A stretch of 56,436 nt of DNA, from NCBI GenBank assembly GCA_910584585.1, contig CAJUBP010000032.1, forward strand, positions 1-56,436, read 5' to 3'. Below the pieces are notes generated by a model. The model searched no databases, had not been told where the DNA came from, and saw nothing but the letters and a program-made list of their open reading frames with translations. Shown one piece after another: positions 15,501 through 23,831 of the stretch; position 1 is the stretch's first letter, and each line of letters opens with the position of its first letter. The position numbers and the translations under genes were made by a program. This DNA is from an uncultured Lachnospiraceae bacterium. Lineage in GTDB: Bacteria; Bacillota; Clostridia; Lachnospirales; Lachnospiraceae.

Positions 15501-16676
15501 ATGGATGAATGGCTGATGCATGAGCTGCGAAAAATTACCGCGGAAGAACAGGCTTATATGGACGGGAACGTCCAGGTGAAGAAGGATATCTATACGTTAT
15601 CGGAAATGGCGCCGCAGAAATTTGAGGTAGACGGCCAGTTGTTTTTAAAGGAGAAGAAGCTGATTACCGTAAGGCATCACAGCCGTTTTATAGATTTCCC
15701 ATGCCACAAGCATAACTATATTGAAATGATGTACGTGTGTTCCGGGGAAATCACACATTATATTGAAGAGAAAGAGCTGGTCATGAAGGAAGGCAACCTT
15801 CTTTTGCTGAACCAGCATGTCAGGCATGGGATAAAACGTGCCGGCATGGATGATATAGGGGTTAATTTTATCGTTCTTCCGGAATTTTTTGATATTCCTT
15901 TTCAGATGATGTGTAAACAGAATGTAATTGCAGATTTCCTGTTAGGAATACTGCGGCAGAATGATTCCGTTCCACAGTATCTGAATTTTCGGCTTCGCGG
16001 ACAAAAGGCGATTTCTAATTTGATGGAGAATATGATTGCTTCTATGGTGGGTGAAGGCAAGTTAGCGGATGGGAAGCCACAGGCAGGTGAGGCCATGCTG
16101 CCGGATGGGAAGCCACAGGCGGGTGAGGCCATGCTGCCGGATGGGAAGCCACAGGCAGGTGAAGGCAAGTTGCCGGACGGGAAGCCGCAGGCGGGTGAAG
16201 GCAAGTTACCGGATGGAAAACCGCAGGCGGGCGAATTCAGGCGTGGCAATATAGACGTAATCAATCAGTATTCTATGGGGCTGGTTTTTTTGTATTTGAT
16301 TGACCATATGGATACTTTGTCGGAGCATTCCTCCCAGAAATATGAGGATATCGTGGTCCAGGCAGCCATGCGGTATATTGATTCCCATTACAGGACGGCG
16401 GCTTTCAGCCAGATTGCAGATGATTTCAAACTGTCCTTGCCGGCGTTGAGCCGGATGATTAAGAAACATACAGGCAGTACCTTCCAGGAGCTTTTGATGC
16501 GCAAGAGATTTCAGAAAGCGGCCATGTTTCTTGCGGAAACGGAGCTTCCGGTAGAAGAGATTGCGGTAAATGTTGGATATGAAAACCACAGCTATTTTTA
16601 CCGCCAGTTTAAGGCGCGCTATGGAATGACGCCGAACCAGTACCGTATCACGCATAAGGCAGGCAGAAATGTTTGA
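15501..16676 (+). CDS. AraC family regulator of the rhamnose locus
   Basis: A protein of about 391 residues. The N-terminal cupin-like sensor (about 40-150) contains FPCHKHNYIEMMYVCSGE. A linker is expanded by five copies of a 12-residue repeat (LPDGKPQAGEAM type). The C-terminal AraC helix-turn-helix pair has FSQIADDFKLSLPALSRMI and IAVNVGYENHSYFYRQFKA. The ATG at 15501 follows AAAGGGTG. It is transcribed toward rhaB and probably activates the rhaB promoter, whose -35 box is poor. A terminator-containing small-RNA-like element follows the stop. Confidence 0.88.
   Translation: MDEWLMHELRKITAEEQAYMDGNVQVKKDIYTLSEMAPQKFEVDGQLFLKEKKLITVRHHSRFIDFPCHKHNYIEMMYVCSGEITHYIEEKELVMKEGNLLLLNQHVRHGIKRAGMDDIGVNFIVLPEFFDIPFQMMCKQNVIADFLLGILRQNDSVPQYLNFRLRGQKAISNLMENMIASMVGEGKLADGKPQAGEAMLPDGKPQAGEAMLPDGKPQAGEGKLPDGKPQAGEGKLPDGKPQAGEFRRGNIDVINQYSMGLVFLYLIDHMDTLSEHSSQKYEDIVVQAAMRYIDSHYRTAAFSQIADDFKLSLPALSRMIKKHTGSTFQELLMRKRFQKAAMFLAETELPVEEIAVNVGYENHSYFYRQFKARYGMTPNQYRITHKAGRNV
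16050..16236 (+). repeat. 36 bp x 5 in-frame minisatellite in the AraC linker
   Basis: Five imperfect 36 bp units (GATGGGAAGCCACAGGCAGG core) encode a 12-residue hydrophilic repeat exactly between the sensor and the DNA-binding domain. The period preserves the frame, so copy-number change would alter linker length only. Confidence 0.9.
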
Positions 16677-16680
16677 ATAA

Positions 16681-16811
16681 AAGCATATTGAAAAATATTT
16701 TTGCATATGCTATCATGCCAATAGGCAAAAAGAGATTACAAGTCCATTTGGACAAAAGAATGAATCCCCAAACCGTATTGCCGTACAGTTTGAGGATTCT
16801 TCTTTTCTTTT
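16681..16811 (+). ncRNA. Candidate three-hairpin small RNA, copy 1 (family B)
   Basis: TTGAAA (16688), a 17 nt spacer and TATCAT (16711) precede TGCC-AATA-GGCA, then GTCCA-TT-TGGAC, then a terminator hairpin (GAATCC with GGATTC) and a T-rich tail. A second copy at 49541-49656 keeps all three hairpins, including a compensating change in the middle stem. Alternatively only the last hairpin matters, as the terminator of the AraC gene. Confidence 0.5.
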
Positions 16812-16982
16812 ATAGTGGCAAAAAACCCACTAGGCTATTTGTTGCTTTTGCATATTTTATTTCCCGACAGTTCCTTATCCTTTCTCCACAGCCCCATTTT
16901 TCTATACAGAATTCCATCCAGATAGAAATAAAAGACAGTATTTTAGTCAAGACAGGACATTATATTCTCGTGCCAAGCGGCC

Positions 16983-16988
16983 TATAAT
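16983..16988 (+). promoter_or_regulatory. Probable -10 box of rhaB
   Basis: TATAAT about 145 bp upstream of rhaB with no good -35 box 17 bp before it, as expected for a promoter that needs an AraC-type activator. It places the shared leader element inside the 5' untranslated region. Confidence 0.45.
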
Positions 16989-17025
16989 AAAGACACTTAA
17001 GCGGTGCAAGTAAGTAGTTAGGCAG

Positions 17026-17094
17026 TTACAAACAATTTTTTGCGCAAAATGGAAAATTTTTGTATTGTGCTTTTCTGGTTTATCCAGGTTAGGG
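17026..17094 (+). promoter_or_regulatory. Shared rhamnose leader element, copy 1 (rhaB)
   Basis: About 69 bp closely matching 20087-20154 upstream of rhaD. It contains GCGCA/TGTGC arms around an A/T-rich inner hairpin, then a CTGG-TTTAT-CCAG hairpin. The outer arm changes from TGCGC to TGTGC between copies while still pairing. It is a candidate cis-acting RNA or protein-binding leader. Confidence 0.6.
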
Positions 17095-17130
17095 GTTAGT
17101 ATTTCAACTGGATTTGGAAGGAGAGAGAAG

Positions 17131-18546
17131 ATGAGTACATATTATCTGGCTGTAGATATCGGCGCGTCCAGCGGCCGCCATATGCTTGGGAGCATTCAGG
17201 ATGGAAAGATGGAACTGGAGGAAATATACCGTTTTCCAAATGGCATGGTCCGCGTGGACGGGAGCCTTTGCTGGGATGTTAAAGCCCTGTTTTCTGAGAT
17301 TAAGGAGGGCCTTAAGCGGTGCAGGGAGCTTGGGAAAGTACCGTCTTTTATGGGAATTGATACCTGGGCGGTGGATTATGTGCTGCTGGACCGCAATGAC
17401 AGGGTTCTTGGAAAAACTTATGGATACCGGGACGGTCGGACAAAGGGGATGGATGAAAAGGTTTATGAGAAGATTTCACCAGAAAACCTTTATGCCCGCA
17501 CCGGAATCCAGAAACAGATTTTTAATACCATTTACCAGCTTATGGCGGTAAAGCAGAAGGAACCAGGGCTTTTGGAGAAAGCGGAAAGCATGCTGCTGAT
17601 TCCAGATTATTTCAACTTCCTTCTGACCGGGGAGAAGCGGACGGAGTACACCAATGCCACCACTACCCAGCTGGTGAGCCCTGTCACGAAGGACTGGGAT
17701 TATGAGTTGATAGACATGCTGGGCTATCCCAGGAAAATTTTTGGAAAAATCACAAAGCCCGGAACCCTTGCAGGGAATTTTAGAAAAGAGATTCAGGAAG
17801 AAATCGGCTTTGACTGTCAGGTAATCCTGCCTGCCACCCATGATACAGGCTCTGCTGTAGCTGCAATACCCACCACGGAGGAAGACGCGCTGTATATCAG
17901 CTCCGGGACATGGTCGCTGATGGGGACGGAACTTTTGGAGGCAGACTGTTCTGCCCAGAGCAGGATGCATAATTTCACCAATGAAGGCGGCTATGATTAC
18001 CGTTTCCGTTATCTGAAAAATATTATGGGGCTCTGGATGATTCAGTCCATCCGCAAGGAGCTTGCAGAGGAGTATTCCTACGGATATATCTGCGGCCAGG
18101 CTGAAAAGCAGGAAATTTCCTCCCTTGTAGACTGTAACGACGATATGTTCCTGGCGCCTGAGAGCATGGCGGAGGCGGTAAAAGAATACTGCCAAAACAC
18201 CGGCCAGCAGGTTCCCCGGAATGTGTGGGAGATTGCGGCGGTCATCTACAACAGCCTTGGGAAATGCTATGGAGATACCATCCATCAGGTGGAAGCAATG
18301 ACTGGAAAAAAATATAACTGCATCTATGTGGTGGGCGGCGGAGCCAATGCAGAATACTTAAACCAGGTTACTGCCAATTATACCGGGCGCACTGTCCTGG
18401 CAGGCCCCGGCGAGGCCACAGCAATCGGGAACCTGCTGGCACAGATGATTTATGACAGGCAGTTCAAAGGATTAAAAGAAGCGCGGGCCTGCGTACAGAA
18501 ATCCTTTGAGATTAAGAAATTTGAGAATGAAGGGGCATTTCATTGA
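17131..18546 (+). CDS. rhaB: Rhamnulokinase RhaB
   Basis: A 471-residue FGGY-family carbohydrate kinase that phosphorylates L-rhamnulose to L-rhamnulose 1-phosphate. Hallmarks are LAVDIGASSGRHM at the N-terminus (phosphate-binding motif with the RhaB-type SSGR), MGIDTWAVDYVLLD, YRDGRT, and the C-terminal VVGGGANAEYLNQ nucleotide-binding motif. The ATG at 17131 follows GGAAGGAGAGAGAAG; the frame extends further upstream, but no better start is seen. It is followed 17 nt later by the isomerase gene, forming an operon. Confidence 0.94.
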   Translation: MSTYYLAVDIGASSGRHMLGSIQDGKMELEEIYRFPNGMVRVDGSLCWDVKALFSEIKEGLKRCRELGKVPSFMGIDTWAVDYVLLDRNDRVLGKTYGYRDGRTKGMDEKVYEKISPENLYARTGIQKQIFNTIYQLMAVKQKEPGLLEKAESMLLIPDYFNFLLTGEKRTEYTNATTTQLVSPVTKDWDYELIDMLGYPRKIFGKITKPGTLAGNFRKEIQEEIGFDCQVILPATHDTGSAVAAIPTTEEDALYISSGTWSLMGTELLEADCSAQSRMHNFTNEGGYDYRFRYLKNIMGLWMIQSIRKELAEEYSYGYICGQAEKQEISSLVDCNDDMFLAPESMAEAVKEYCQNTGQQVPRNVWEIAAVIYNSLGKCYGDTIHQVEAMTGKKYNCIYVVGGGANAEYLNQVTANYTGRTVLAGPGEATAIGNLLAQMIYDRQFKGLKEARACVQKSFEIKKFENEGAFH

Positions 18547-18563
18547 GAAAAGGAGGATGAGAT

Positions 18564-19982
18564 ATGTTAGTAGACACAAAGGCTAGAATTGGGGTTTTTT
18601 CTATTGCGCTGGGGGCATATTTGCCGCAGTTTCCGTCCCTGGAGCCGGAATTTAAGGCCCAGTATGACGCATTCAAAAAGATGATTCCGCAGACGGTGGA
18701 ACTTGTGGACGGAGGCATTGTCACCACAAAGGAGCTGGCGCAGGCGGCTGGCGACAAATTCCGCGGGGCGGACGTTGACCTTGTAATCTTGCAGCTTTTA
18801 ACTTACGCCACATCTTATAACATGCTTCCGGCAGTCCGGGATTTGGATGTGCCGGTGGTGCTGGTGAATCTCCAGAAGAAAAAGGCGCCTGATTATGAAA
18901 ATACCGATACTGCCACATGGCTTGGGCAGTTGTATGCCTGCGGCGCGGTGGGAGAGATGGTGGCTGACCTGGAACGGGCCGGAAAACGCCATGCGGTGAT
19001 TACAGGCGTGGTGGAAGGCGGGGATCCGGCTGTACAGGCAGAGATTGAAGACTGGTGCCGTGCCGCCCAGGTGCGCCGCCGTTTCCGGGATACGAACCTG
19101 GCGCAGATTGGCCGCCCCTATCCAGGGATGATGGATTTGTATATTGATGAAACGAATCTCTATCACAGGATGTTCCTTTACACCAAGCAGTTTGACTGGG
19201 AAAAAATGTGGGCGATTGCGGATCCGATTTCCGATGAAGCTGCCATCCGGGCAAAAGCCCAGGAGATTCTTGACACTTTTGACATTGAGGGCGGCAGTAC
19301 GATAGAAAAAGTATGGGAAATGGCAAAATATGTGGTTGCTTTTGAACAGTGGGTGAAGGAGGAAAAGATTGCTTTTGTTGCCTCCCATTATGACGGACTT
19401 GCCCAGGGAAAGGCGGGAGTTTTAGATAGTATGCTGATTCCGGCGTTTTCCATGCTGATTAAGCAGGGCGTTGCCTGTGCGGTGGAAGGCGATATCAAGG
19501 TTGCCATGGCAATGAGCATTTTAAAGACGATTTCCGGGATGGGACAGCTTTCCGAGATGTACTCCATTGATTTTGAAGAGGATATCTGTATTATCGGCCA
19601 TAGCGGCTCCGGCGACGCTGATATTTCGGCAAAGAAACCCACAATAAAGATTGTGCCTGTTTTCCACGGGAAGACCGGCGGCGGTTACCTGACCCAGTTT
19701 TATCCCCACCTTGGCCCGGTTACTTATCTGGGAATTACCCAGGACAGGGACGGAAATTTTAAATTTGTTGCGGCAGAAGGCGTAAATGAAGACGGTCCGA
19801 TTTTCAACTTTGGCGATACTAATATGCGCACCCGTTTTACCTGCGGGGCAAGGGAGTTCTGCAACAGCTGGAGCGAGGCGGGGCCGACGCACCATATGGC
19901 GGCAGCATGCGGCAGGCACATTGACACAATCTTAAAAGTTGCAAAAATCTTCAATGTGCCGGTAGACGTTGTTACAAGGTAA
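18564..19982 (+). CDS. L-fucose/L-arabinose isomerase family protein in the rhamnose operon
   Basis: A 472-residue protein of the FucI/AraA superfamily. The order fits the fold: an N-terminal substrate-binding domain, a central region, and a C-terminal domain with FHGKTGGGYLTQF and a late histidine-rich EAGPTHHMAAACG. It is not related by visible motifs to classical RhaA (a xylose-isomerase-like TIM barrel). Its place between rhaB and rhaD suggests that it supplies the L-rhamnose to L-rhamnulose step, as a non-orthologous replacement. That function is inferred from context. Start ATG after AGGAGG. Confidence 0.75.
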   Translation: MLVDTKARIGVFSIALGAYLPQFPSLEPEFKAQYDAFKKMIPQTVELVDGGIVTTKELAQAAGDKFRGADVDLVILQLLTYATSYNMLPAVRDLDVPVVLVNLQKKKAPDYENTDTATWLGQLYACGAVGEMVADLERAGKRHAVITGVVEGGDPAVQAEIEDWCRAAQVRRRFRDTNLAQIGRPYPGMMDLYIDETNLYHRMFLYTKQFDWEKMWAIADPISDEAAIRAKAQEILDTFDIEGGSTIEKVWEMAKYVVAFEQWVKEEKIAFVASHYDGLAQGKAGVLDSMLIPAFSMLIKQGVACAVEGDIKVAMAMSILKTISGMGQLSEMYSIDFEEDICIIGHSGSGDADISAKKPTIKIVPVFHGKTGGGYLTQFYPHLGPVTYLGITQDRDGNFKFVAAEGVNEDGPIFNFGDTNMRTRFTCGAREFCNSWSEAGPTHHMAAACGRHIDTILKVAKIFNVPVDVVTR

Positions 19983-20086
19983 ACCGCACAGCCGAAACTT
20001 GTGAGGGAATAGAAATTTTCCACCTGTGCAGTTGGAATGTTATTTCCGGTGCGCAGGAAGTTTTAAAATGCCCTGCGTTAGGCGCT

Positions 20087-20154
20087 TACAAACAATTTCC
20101 TGCGCAAAATGGCAAAATTTTTGTACTGCGCTTTTCTGGTTTATCCAGGTTAGG
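20087..20154 (+). promoter_or_regulatory. Shared rhamnose leader element, copy 2 (rhaD)
   Basis: Second copy of the leader hairpin pair seen before rhaB, placed in the 371 bp gap between the isomerase and rhaD. Its presence before both transcription or translation units points to common control of the two halves of the locus. Confidence 0.6.
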
Positions 20155-20225
20155 AAGGGTATCTTAAAACTTCCGTTTGTCGGACAATATTCCAACCGTA
20201 TAGGAGGAAAACTTCCCAGCAAAAT

Positions 20226-20330
20226 AGCAGAAGCGCTGCAGGCTGGAAGAAGATGTTTGGCCGCATAGGCAGAATGATAGAAACGCTGCAGGCTGGAAGA
20301 AGATGTCTGGCCGTGTAAGCAAAATAAATG
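20226..20330. repeat. About 54 bp duplication in the rhaD leader
   Basis: GCTGCAGGCTGGAAGAAGAT and its surroundings occur twice (about 20233 and 20287) just before the rhaD ribosome binding site. Confidence 0.7.
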
Positions 20331-20353
20331 TTATTTGGAAAGGGAGAAATAGA

Positions 20354-21181
20354 ATGAGCATTACAGATATAAAATTTGTACAGGGATTTATCCGCATGTG
20401 TAACGATGGATGGGAGCAGGGATGGCATGAGAGAAACGGCGGCAACCTGTCCTACCGCATGAAGGAAGAAGAGGCAGAGGAAGTAAAGGAATATTTAATC
20501 GCAGATGGTGAATGGAGGGAGATTGGAACCAGCGTGCCGGGCCTGGCAGGAGAATACTTTATGGTGACAGGCAGCGGCAAATATTTCCGCAATGTTATTC
20601 TGGATCCAGAGGACAGCATATGTATCATTGAACTGGACGGTAAGGGAGAGAATTACCGCATCCGCTGGGGTCTGGCAAATGGCGGAAGGCCCACCAGCGA
20701 GCTTCCCAGCCACCTGATGAACCATGAGGTAAAAAAGGCAGCGTCAAACGGCGCCCACAGGGTCATCTATCATGCCCATACAACCAATGTGATTGCCCTT
20801 ACTTTTGTGCTGCCTTTGAAGGATGAAGTGTTTACCAGGGAACTGTGGGAGATGGCAACCGAGTGCCCGGTTGTATTTCCGTCGGGAATCGGCGTAGTGG
20901 GCTGGATGGTTCCAGGGGGCAGGGATATTGCAGTGGCAACCAGTGAGCTGATGAAGCGGTATGATGTGGCAATCTGGGCGCACCATGGGATGTTCTGCTC
21001 TGGCGAGGATTTTGACCTGGCCTTCGGCCTTATGCACACCGTGGAGAAATCTGCAGAGATACTGGTGAAAATGCTGTCTATGCGCCCGGATAAGCTGCAG
21101 ACCATTACGCCCCAGAATTTCCGGGATTTGGCGGTGGATTTCCAGGTGGAACTGCCTGAGAAATTCCTGTATGAAAAGTAG
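20354..21181 (+). CDS. rhaD: Rhamnulose-1-phosphate aldolase RhaD
   Basis: A 275-residue class II aldolase that splits L-rhamnulose 1-phosphate into dihydroxyacetone phosphate and L-lactaldehyde. Visible features are NGGNLSYR near the start, MVTGSGKYFRN, SELPSHL, and zinc-ligand histidines in VIYHAHTTNVIAL and WAHHGMF. Length matches the family. The ATG at 20354 follows GGAAAGGGAG; an upstream in-frame start is not supported. The last codons are imperfectly repeated after the stop. Confidence 0.94.
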   Translation: MSITDIKFVQGFIRMCNDGWEQGWHERNGGNLSYRMKEEEAEEVKEYLIADGEWREIGTSVPGLAGEYFMVTGSGKYFRNVILDPEDSICIIELDGKGENYRIRWGLANGGRPTSELPSHLMNHEVKKAASNGAHRVIYHAHTTNVIALTFVLPLKDEVFTRELWEMATECPVVFPSGIGVVGWMVPGGRDIAVATSELMKRYDVAIWAHHGMFCSGEDFDLAFGLMHTVEKSAEILVKMLSMRPDKLQTITPQNFRDLAVDFQVELPEKFLYEK

Positions 21182-21228
21182 ATTTCCAAGGGAGATTATC
21201 TGAGAAGTTTCTGTATGAAAAATAGGAA
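21152..21228 (+). repeat. Duplication of the rhaD 3' end
   Basis: The final codons (CTGAGAAATTCCTGTATGAA, then AAG-TAG) recur about 48 bp later as CTGAGAAGTTTCTGTATGAA followed by AAATAG. This is a tandem copy of the gene end. Confidence 0.7.
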
Positions 21229-21308
21229 TGATGTGAGATTTATCCAGATTTAAAAATTTTTCTGCATCTTTCATATTTCTGGAACAAATGTGAAACAGGG
21301 AATAGAAA

Positions 21309-21362
21309 GTGGCTTAAAACCTTGAAAAATAGCGATTTTGAAAGGTTTTGAGCCGCTTTTGG
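21309..21362 (+). terminator. Terminator of the rhamnose operon
   Basis: GGCTTAAAACCTT pairs with AAGGTTTTGAGCC (one G-U-type difference) around an A/T-rich loop and is followed by GCTTTTGG. The rest of the gap up to 21557 shows no further gene. Confidence 0.7.
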
Positions 21363-21557
21363 ATTTTTAGGAGAAGTACCATAACTTATCGCAGAATGGG
21401 GTAGTTTAAAGAAAAATTGGCATCAAAAATAATGTACAAATCTTGCAGATGAAATAATGTATTTGTATGAGAAAACGATTTGAATACAGGAATTCCATTG
21501 ATATTTGTTGATAAATTAGGTACAATACCAAATATCAATGAATAAAAGGTGATGATA

Positions 21558-22928
21558 TTGGCATTAGTAAATATTGGATCAGAAACAGAGCAAATTGAAT
21601 ATAAAAAGAGTATTGGCGAATTAAAGGAAGCAATGTTTTCTATTGCCGCCATTTTAAACAAGCATCAGAAGGGTGAGCTGTATTTTGGCGTAAAAAATGA
21701 TGGAACAGTAATCGGACAGGAAATCAATGATGAATCTTTGCGGAAAGTAAGCCAGGCAATTGGAAATCATATTAAACCTGCTATTTATCCAGAAATAAAG
21801 ATACAGCAATTTGGTGAAAGAAAGACCATCTTAGTGAGCTTTGAAGGTAGCAGATGCCCATATCTTGCTTATAATATTCCAAGAATAAGAGTGGCGGACG
21901 AAGATCTGGTTATGGATCAGGACACTTATGATTCTATGATGCGTAAGCGTGATAATGTTGATTATTCATGGGAGAAGAGAGTATCTAAGTACACAATTGA
22001 TGATGTGAATGGACATGCTTTTTTGGAGTATCTGAGGAAAGCAAAAGATGCTGGACGTATTGATTTTGAGGACACAGATGTAAAAATTGTCTTGGATAAA
22101 TTGGAACTGATAGAGGGAAGCTATCTTTTAAATGCAGGCGCTGCCCTTTTTTGTGATTGTGGCATTGTTAATGAGTTACAGATTGCGAAATTTGCATCTG
22201 ATGAGCGCCTGACGTTTACTGACATACGCAGATACAGCGGTTCTGTTATGGAATTAAAGAAAAAAGCAGAACAGTATATTATTGATGCTATGGACTGGCG
22301 TGTCGAGTTTGGAAATTTGACGAGAAAGGAAATACCGGAAATCCCATTGGATGCAATCAGGGAGGCAATTACAAATTCTTTTGGGCATAGAATGTTCGGC
22401 AGTGGGCAGAGCAATGAAATTACTATCTTCAAAAATAGGATTGAGATATATAATCCAGGTGCTTTTCCTGCAAATAAAACACCAGAAAGTTATGTGGTGG
22501 GAAATCAAAGGCCAATCCGTAGAAATCCTCTAATTGCCCGTACATTATACTATTCTAAAGATATGGAAAGCTTCGCAACAGGATTAAAGCGTATCAAGGA
22601 TGCTTGTGACAAAGCTGGATGCAGGGTGGAATTTGAAACACCGGATGATGGTTTTATTGTTGTATTTTATCGGCATGGCACTCAAAAATTGAACGGTACC
22701 GCTCAAAAAACCGCTCAAAAAACCGCTCAAAAAGAAGAAAAGATCAATGCGCTGCTTGAATATTGCAAAGAACCGAGAAACAGAGAAGAAATGATGGGTT
22801 TTCTTGGTATAAAACACAGAACCACATTCAGAAGCGATTACCTGAATCCATTATTGGATGAAGGTAAAATTGCAATGACAATACCTGATAAGCCGCGAAG
22901 CAAGAATCAAAAGTTTTATTCTGTCTAA
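21558..22928 (+). CDS. Schlafen AlbA_2 / ATP-binding C-terminal domain protein
   Basis: A protein of about 456 residues. Residues 5-120 form an AlbA_2/Schlafen-type domain (ETEQIEYKKSIGELKEAMFS, GELYFGVKNDGTVIG). The middle and C-terminal part follow the family usually annotated as RecG-like ATP-binding or transcriptional regulator, with AIREAITNSFGHR and FKNRIEIYNPGAF forming a HATPase_c_4-like nucleotide site. A linker TAQKTAQKTAQK precedes a C-terminal winged-helix. A TTG at 21558 has the best-spaced AAAAGG; GTG and ATG starts lie up to 9 nt earlier. It stands alone. The role is unknown, with regulation or defence both plausible. Confidence 0.8.
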   Translation: MALVNIGSETEQIEYKKSIGELKEAMFSIAAILNKHQKGELYFGVKNDGTVIGQEINDESLRKVSQAIGNHIKPAIYPEIKIQQFGERKTILVSFEGSRCPYLAYNIPRIRVADEDLVMDQDTYDSMMRKRDNVDYSWEKRVSKYTIDDVNGHAFLEYLRKAKDAGRIDFEDTDVKIVLDKLELIEGSYLLNAGAALFCDCGIVNELQIAKFASDERLTFTDIRRYSGSVMELKKKAEQYIIDAMDWRVEFGNLTRKEIPEIPLDAIREAITNSFGHRMFGSGQSNEITIFKNRIEIYNPGAFPANKTPESYVVGNQRPIRRNPLIARTLYYSKDMESFATGLKRIKDACDKAGCRVEFETPDDGFIVVFYRHGTQKLNGTAQKTAQKTAQKEEKINALLEYCKEPRNREEMMGFLGIKHRTTFRSDYLNPLLDEGKIAMTIPDKPRSKNQKFYSV

Positions 22929-23011
22929 TTTTCGCTAATTAGGCGCTTCTTCACAACGTTTTATAGTTGTTTTTTATGAAAAACAACTCCACTTTGCAGT
23001 CTTCATCAGAT

Positions 23012-23061
23012 GGGAAAGTTCCAAAGAATGCCCATTCTACCGCATTCTTTGGAACTTTCCC
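23012..23061. terminator. Bidirectional terminator between convergent genes
   Basis: A perfect 20 bp stem (GGGAAAGTTCCAAAGAATGC and its complement) with a 10 nt loop lies between the Schlafen-type gene and the convergent DhuI-like gene. Confidence 0.8.
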
Positions 23062-23101
23062 TTATTTATTCCATGAAGTTATCGTGGGCTTGGAAAACCG
23101 T

Positions 23102-23737
23102 TTACAGCAGCCCTTTGACATATTCTTCAATCACAGGATCCTTGCATCCGGCAAAAAATAATTCCTGGAAACGTTCTCCTGCCACCGCGCCTTTTACCAG
23201 CTCCTGATCCAAATCTTTCAGGCCGTCAACCAGAGGACGGAAGGTTTTAGCGCGTACTTCGTCCAAAATGCGTTTGTTGCGCATTTCCGGTTCCACCCGC
23301 TCAGGCGGATAACCCTGGCCGTGGCCGAAGCCGAACAGTTTTTCAAATACATATTCCAAATTCAGTTCCCCTCCCCAGCCAAAGCCTTTGGCAAAAGGCA
23401 TGGCTACAGCGTTCCCATCGTTGACGTGTGCAAAAGTATAAGCATCTACCGGATCTTCCACATGCCCGCAGATAACGCCCGGGAAGCTGTTCATAGCCAG
23501 CATGGCCCCTTCCCCCGTACCGCAGCCCGTAATGACAAAATCCGCAGCTCCGCTGTTCAGCAGGATGGCGCCCAAAATACCGCATTGGACATAGGTAAGC
23601 TGAGCCGTATCCTCAGCAGCGTACATCCCATAATTGTCTACCGTATGCCCCATAGGTTCCACTGTCTTTTTCAGCGCCGCCAAAATCACGCCGTTTTTGG
23701 CAGCCTGGCTGTTCTCATTAATCAATGCAATTTTCAT
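23102..23737 (-). CDS. RpiB/LacA/LacB family sugar isomerase, probable DhuI
   Basis: A 211-residue RpiB-fold isomerase: MKIALINENSQAAKN start, a cysteine-containing CGTGEGAMLAMNS active-site loop, and PFAKGFGWGGELN. DhuI proteins of this fold and size isomerise the unsaturated-uronate product 4-deoxy-L-threo-5-hexosulose uronate in streptococci. With a KduD/DhuD dehydrogenase and a GH88 hydrolase beside it, that role is much more likely than ribose-5-phosphate isomerase. ATG at 23737 has AGGAGG; the longer open frame upstream is not used. Confidence 0.82.
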   Translation of the reverse strand: MKIALINENSQAAKNGVILAALKKTVEPMGHTVDNYGMYAAEDTAQLTYVQCGILGAILLNSGAADFVITGCGTGEGAMLAMNSFPGVICGHVEDPVDAYTFAHVNDGNAVAMPFAKGFGWGGELNLEYVFEKLFGFGHGQGYPPERVEPEMRNKRILDEVRAKTFRPLVDGLKDLDQELVKGAVAGERFQELFFAGCKDPVIEEYVKGLL

Positions 23738-23831
23738 CTGATTTCCTCCTTTTTCCAATAAAATGCTCTCTTTCCCCCAGTCCGGCAGCAAATCGCCGAA
23801 AGGCATCCCAATATGAACCGTTTGTTGTAAC

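Noticed and set aside
23102..23737. Ribose-5-phosphate isomerase B annotation
   Set aside because: The fold fits, but the length and the GH88/KduD neighbours point to the DhuI branch of the family.
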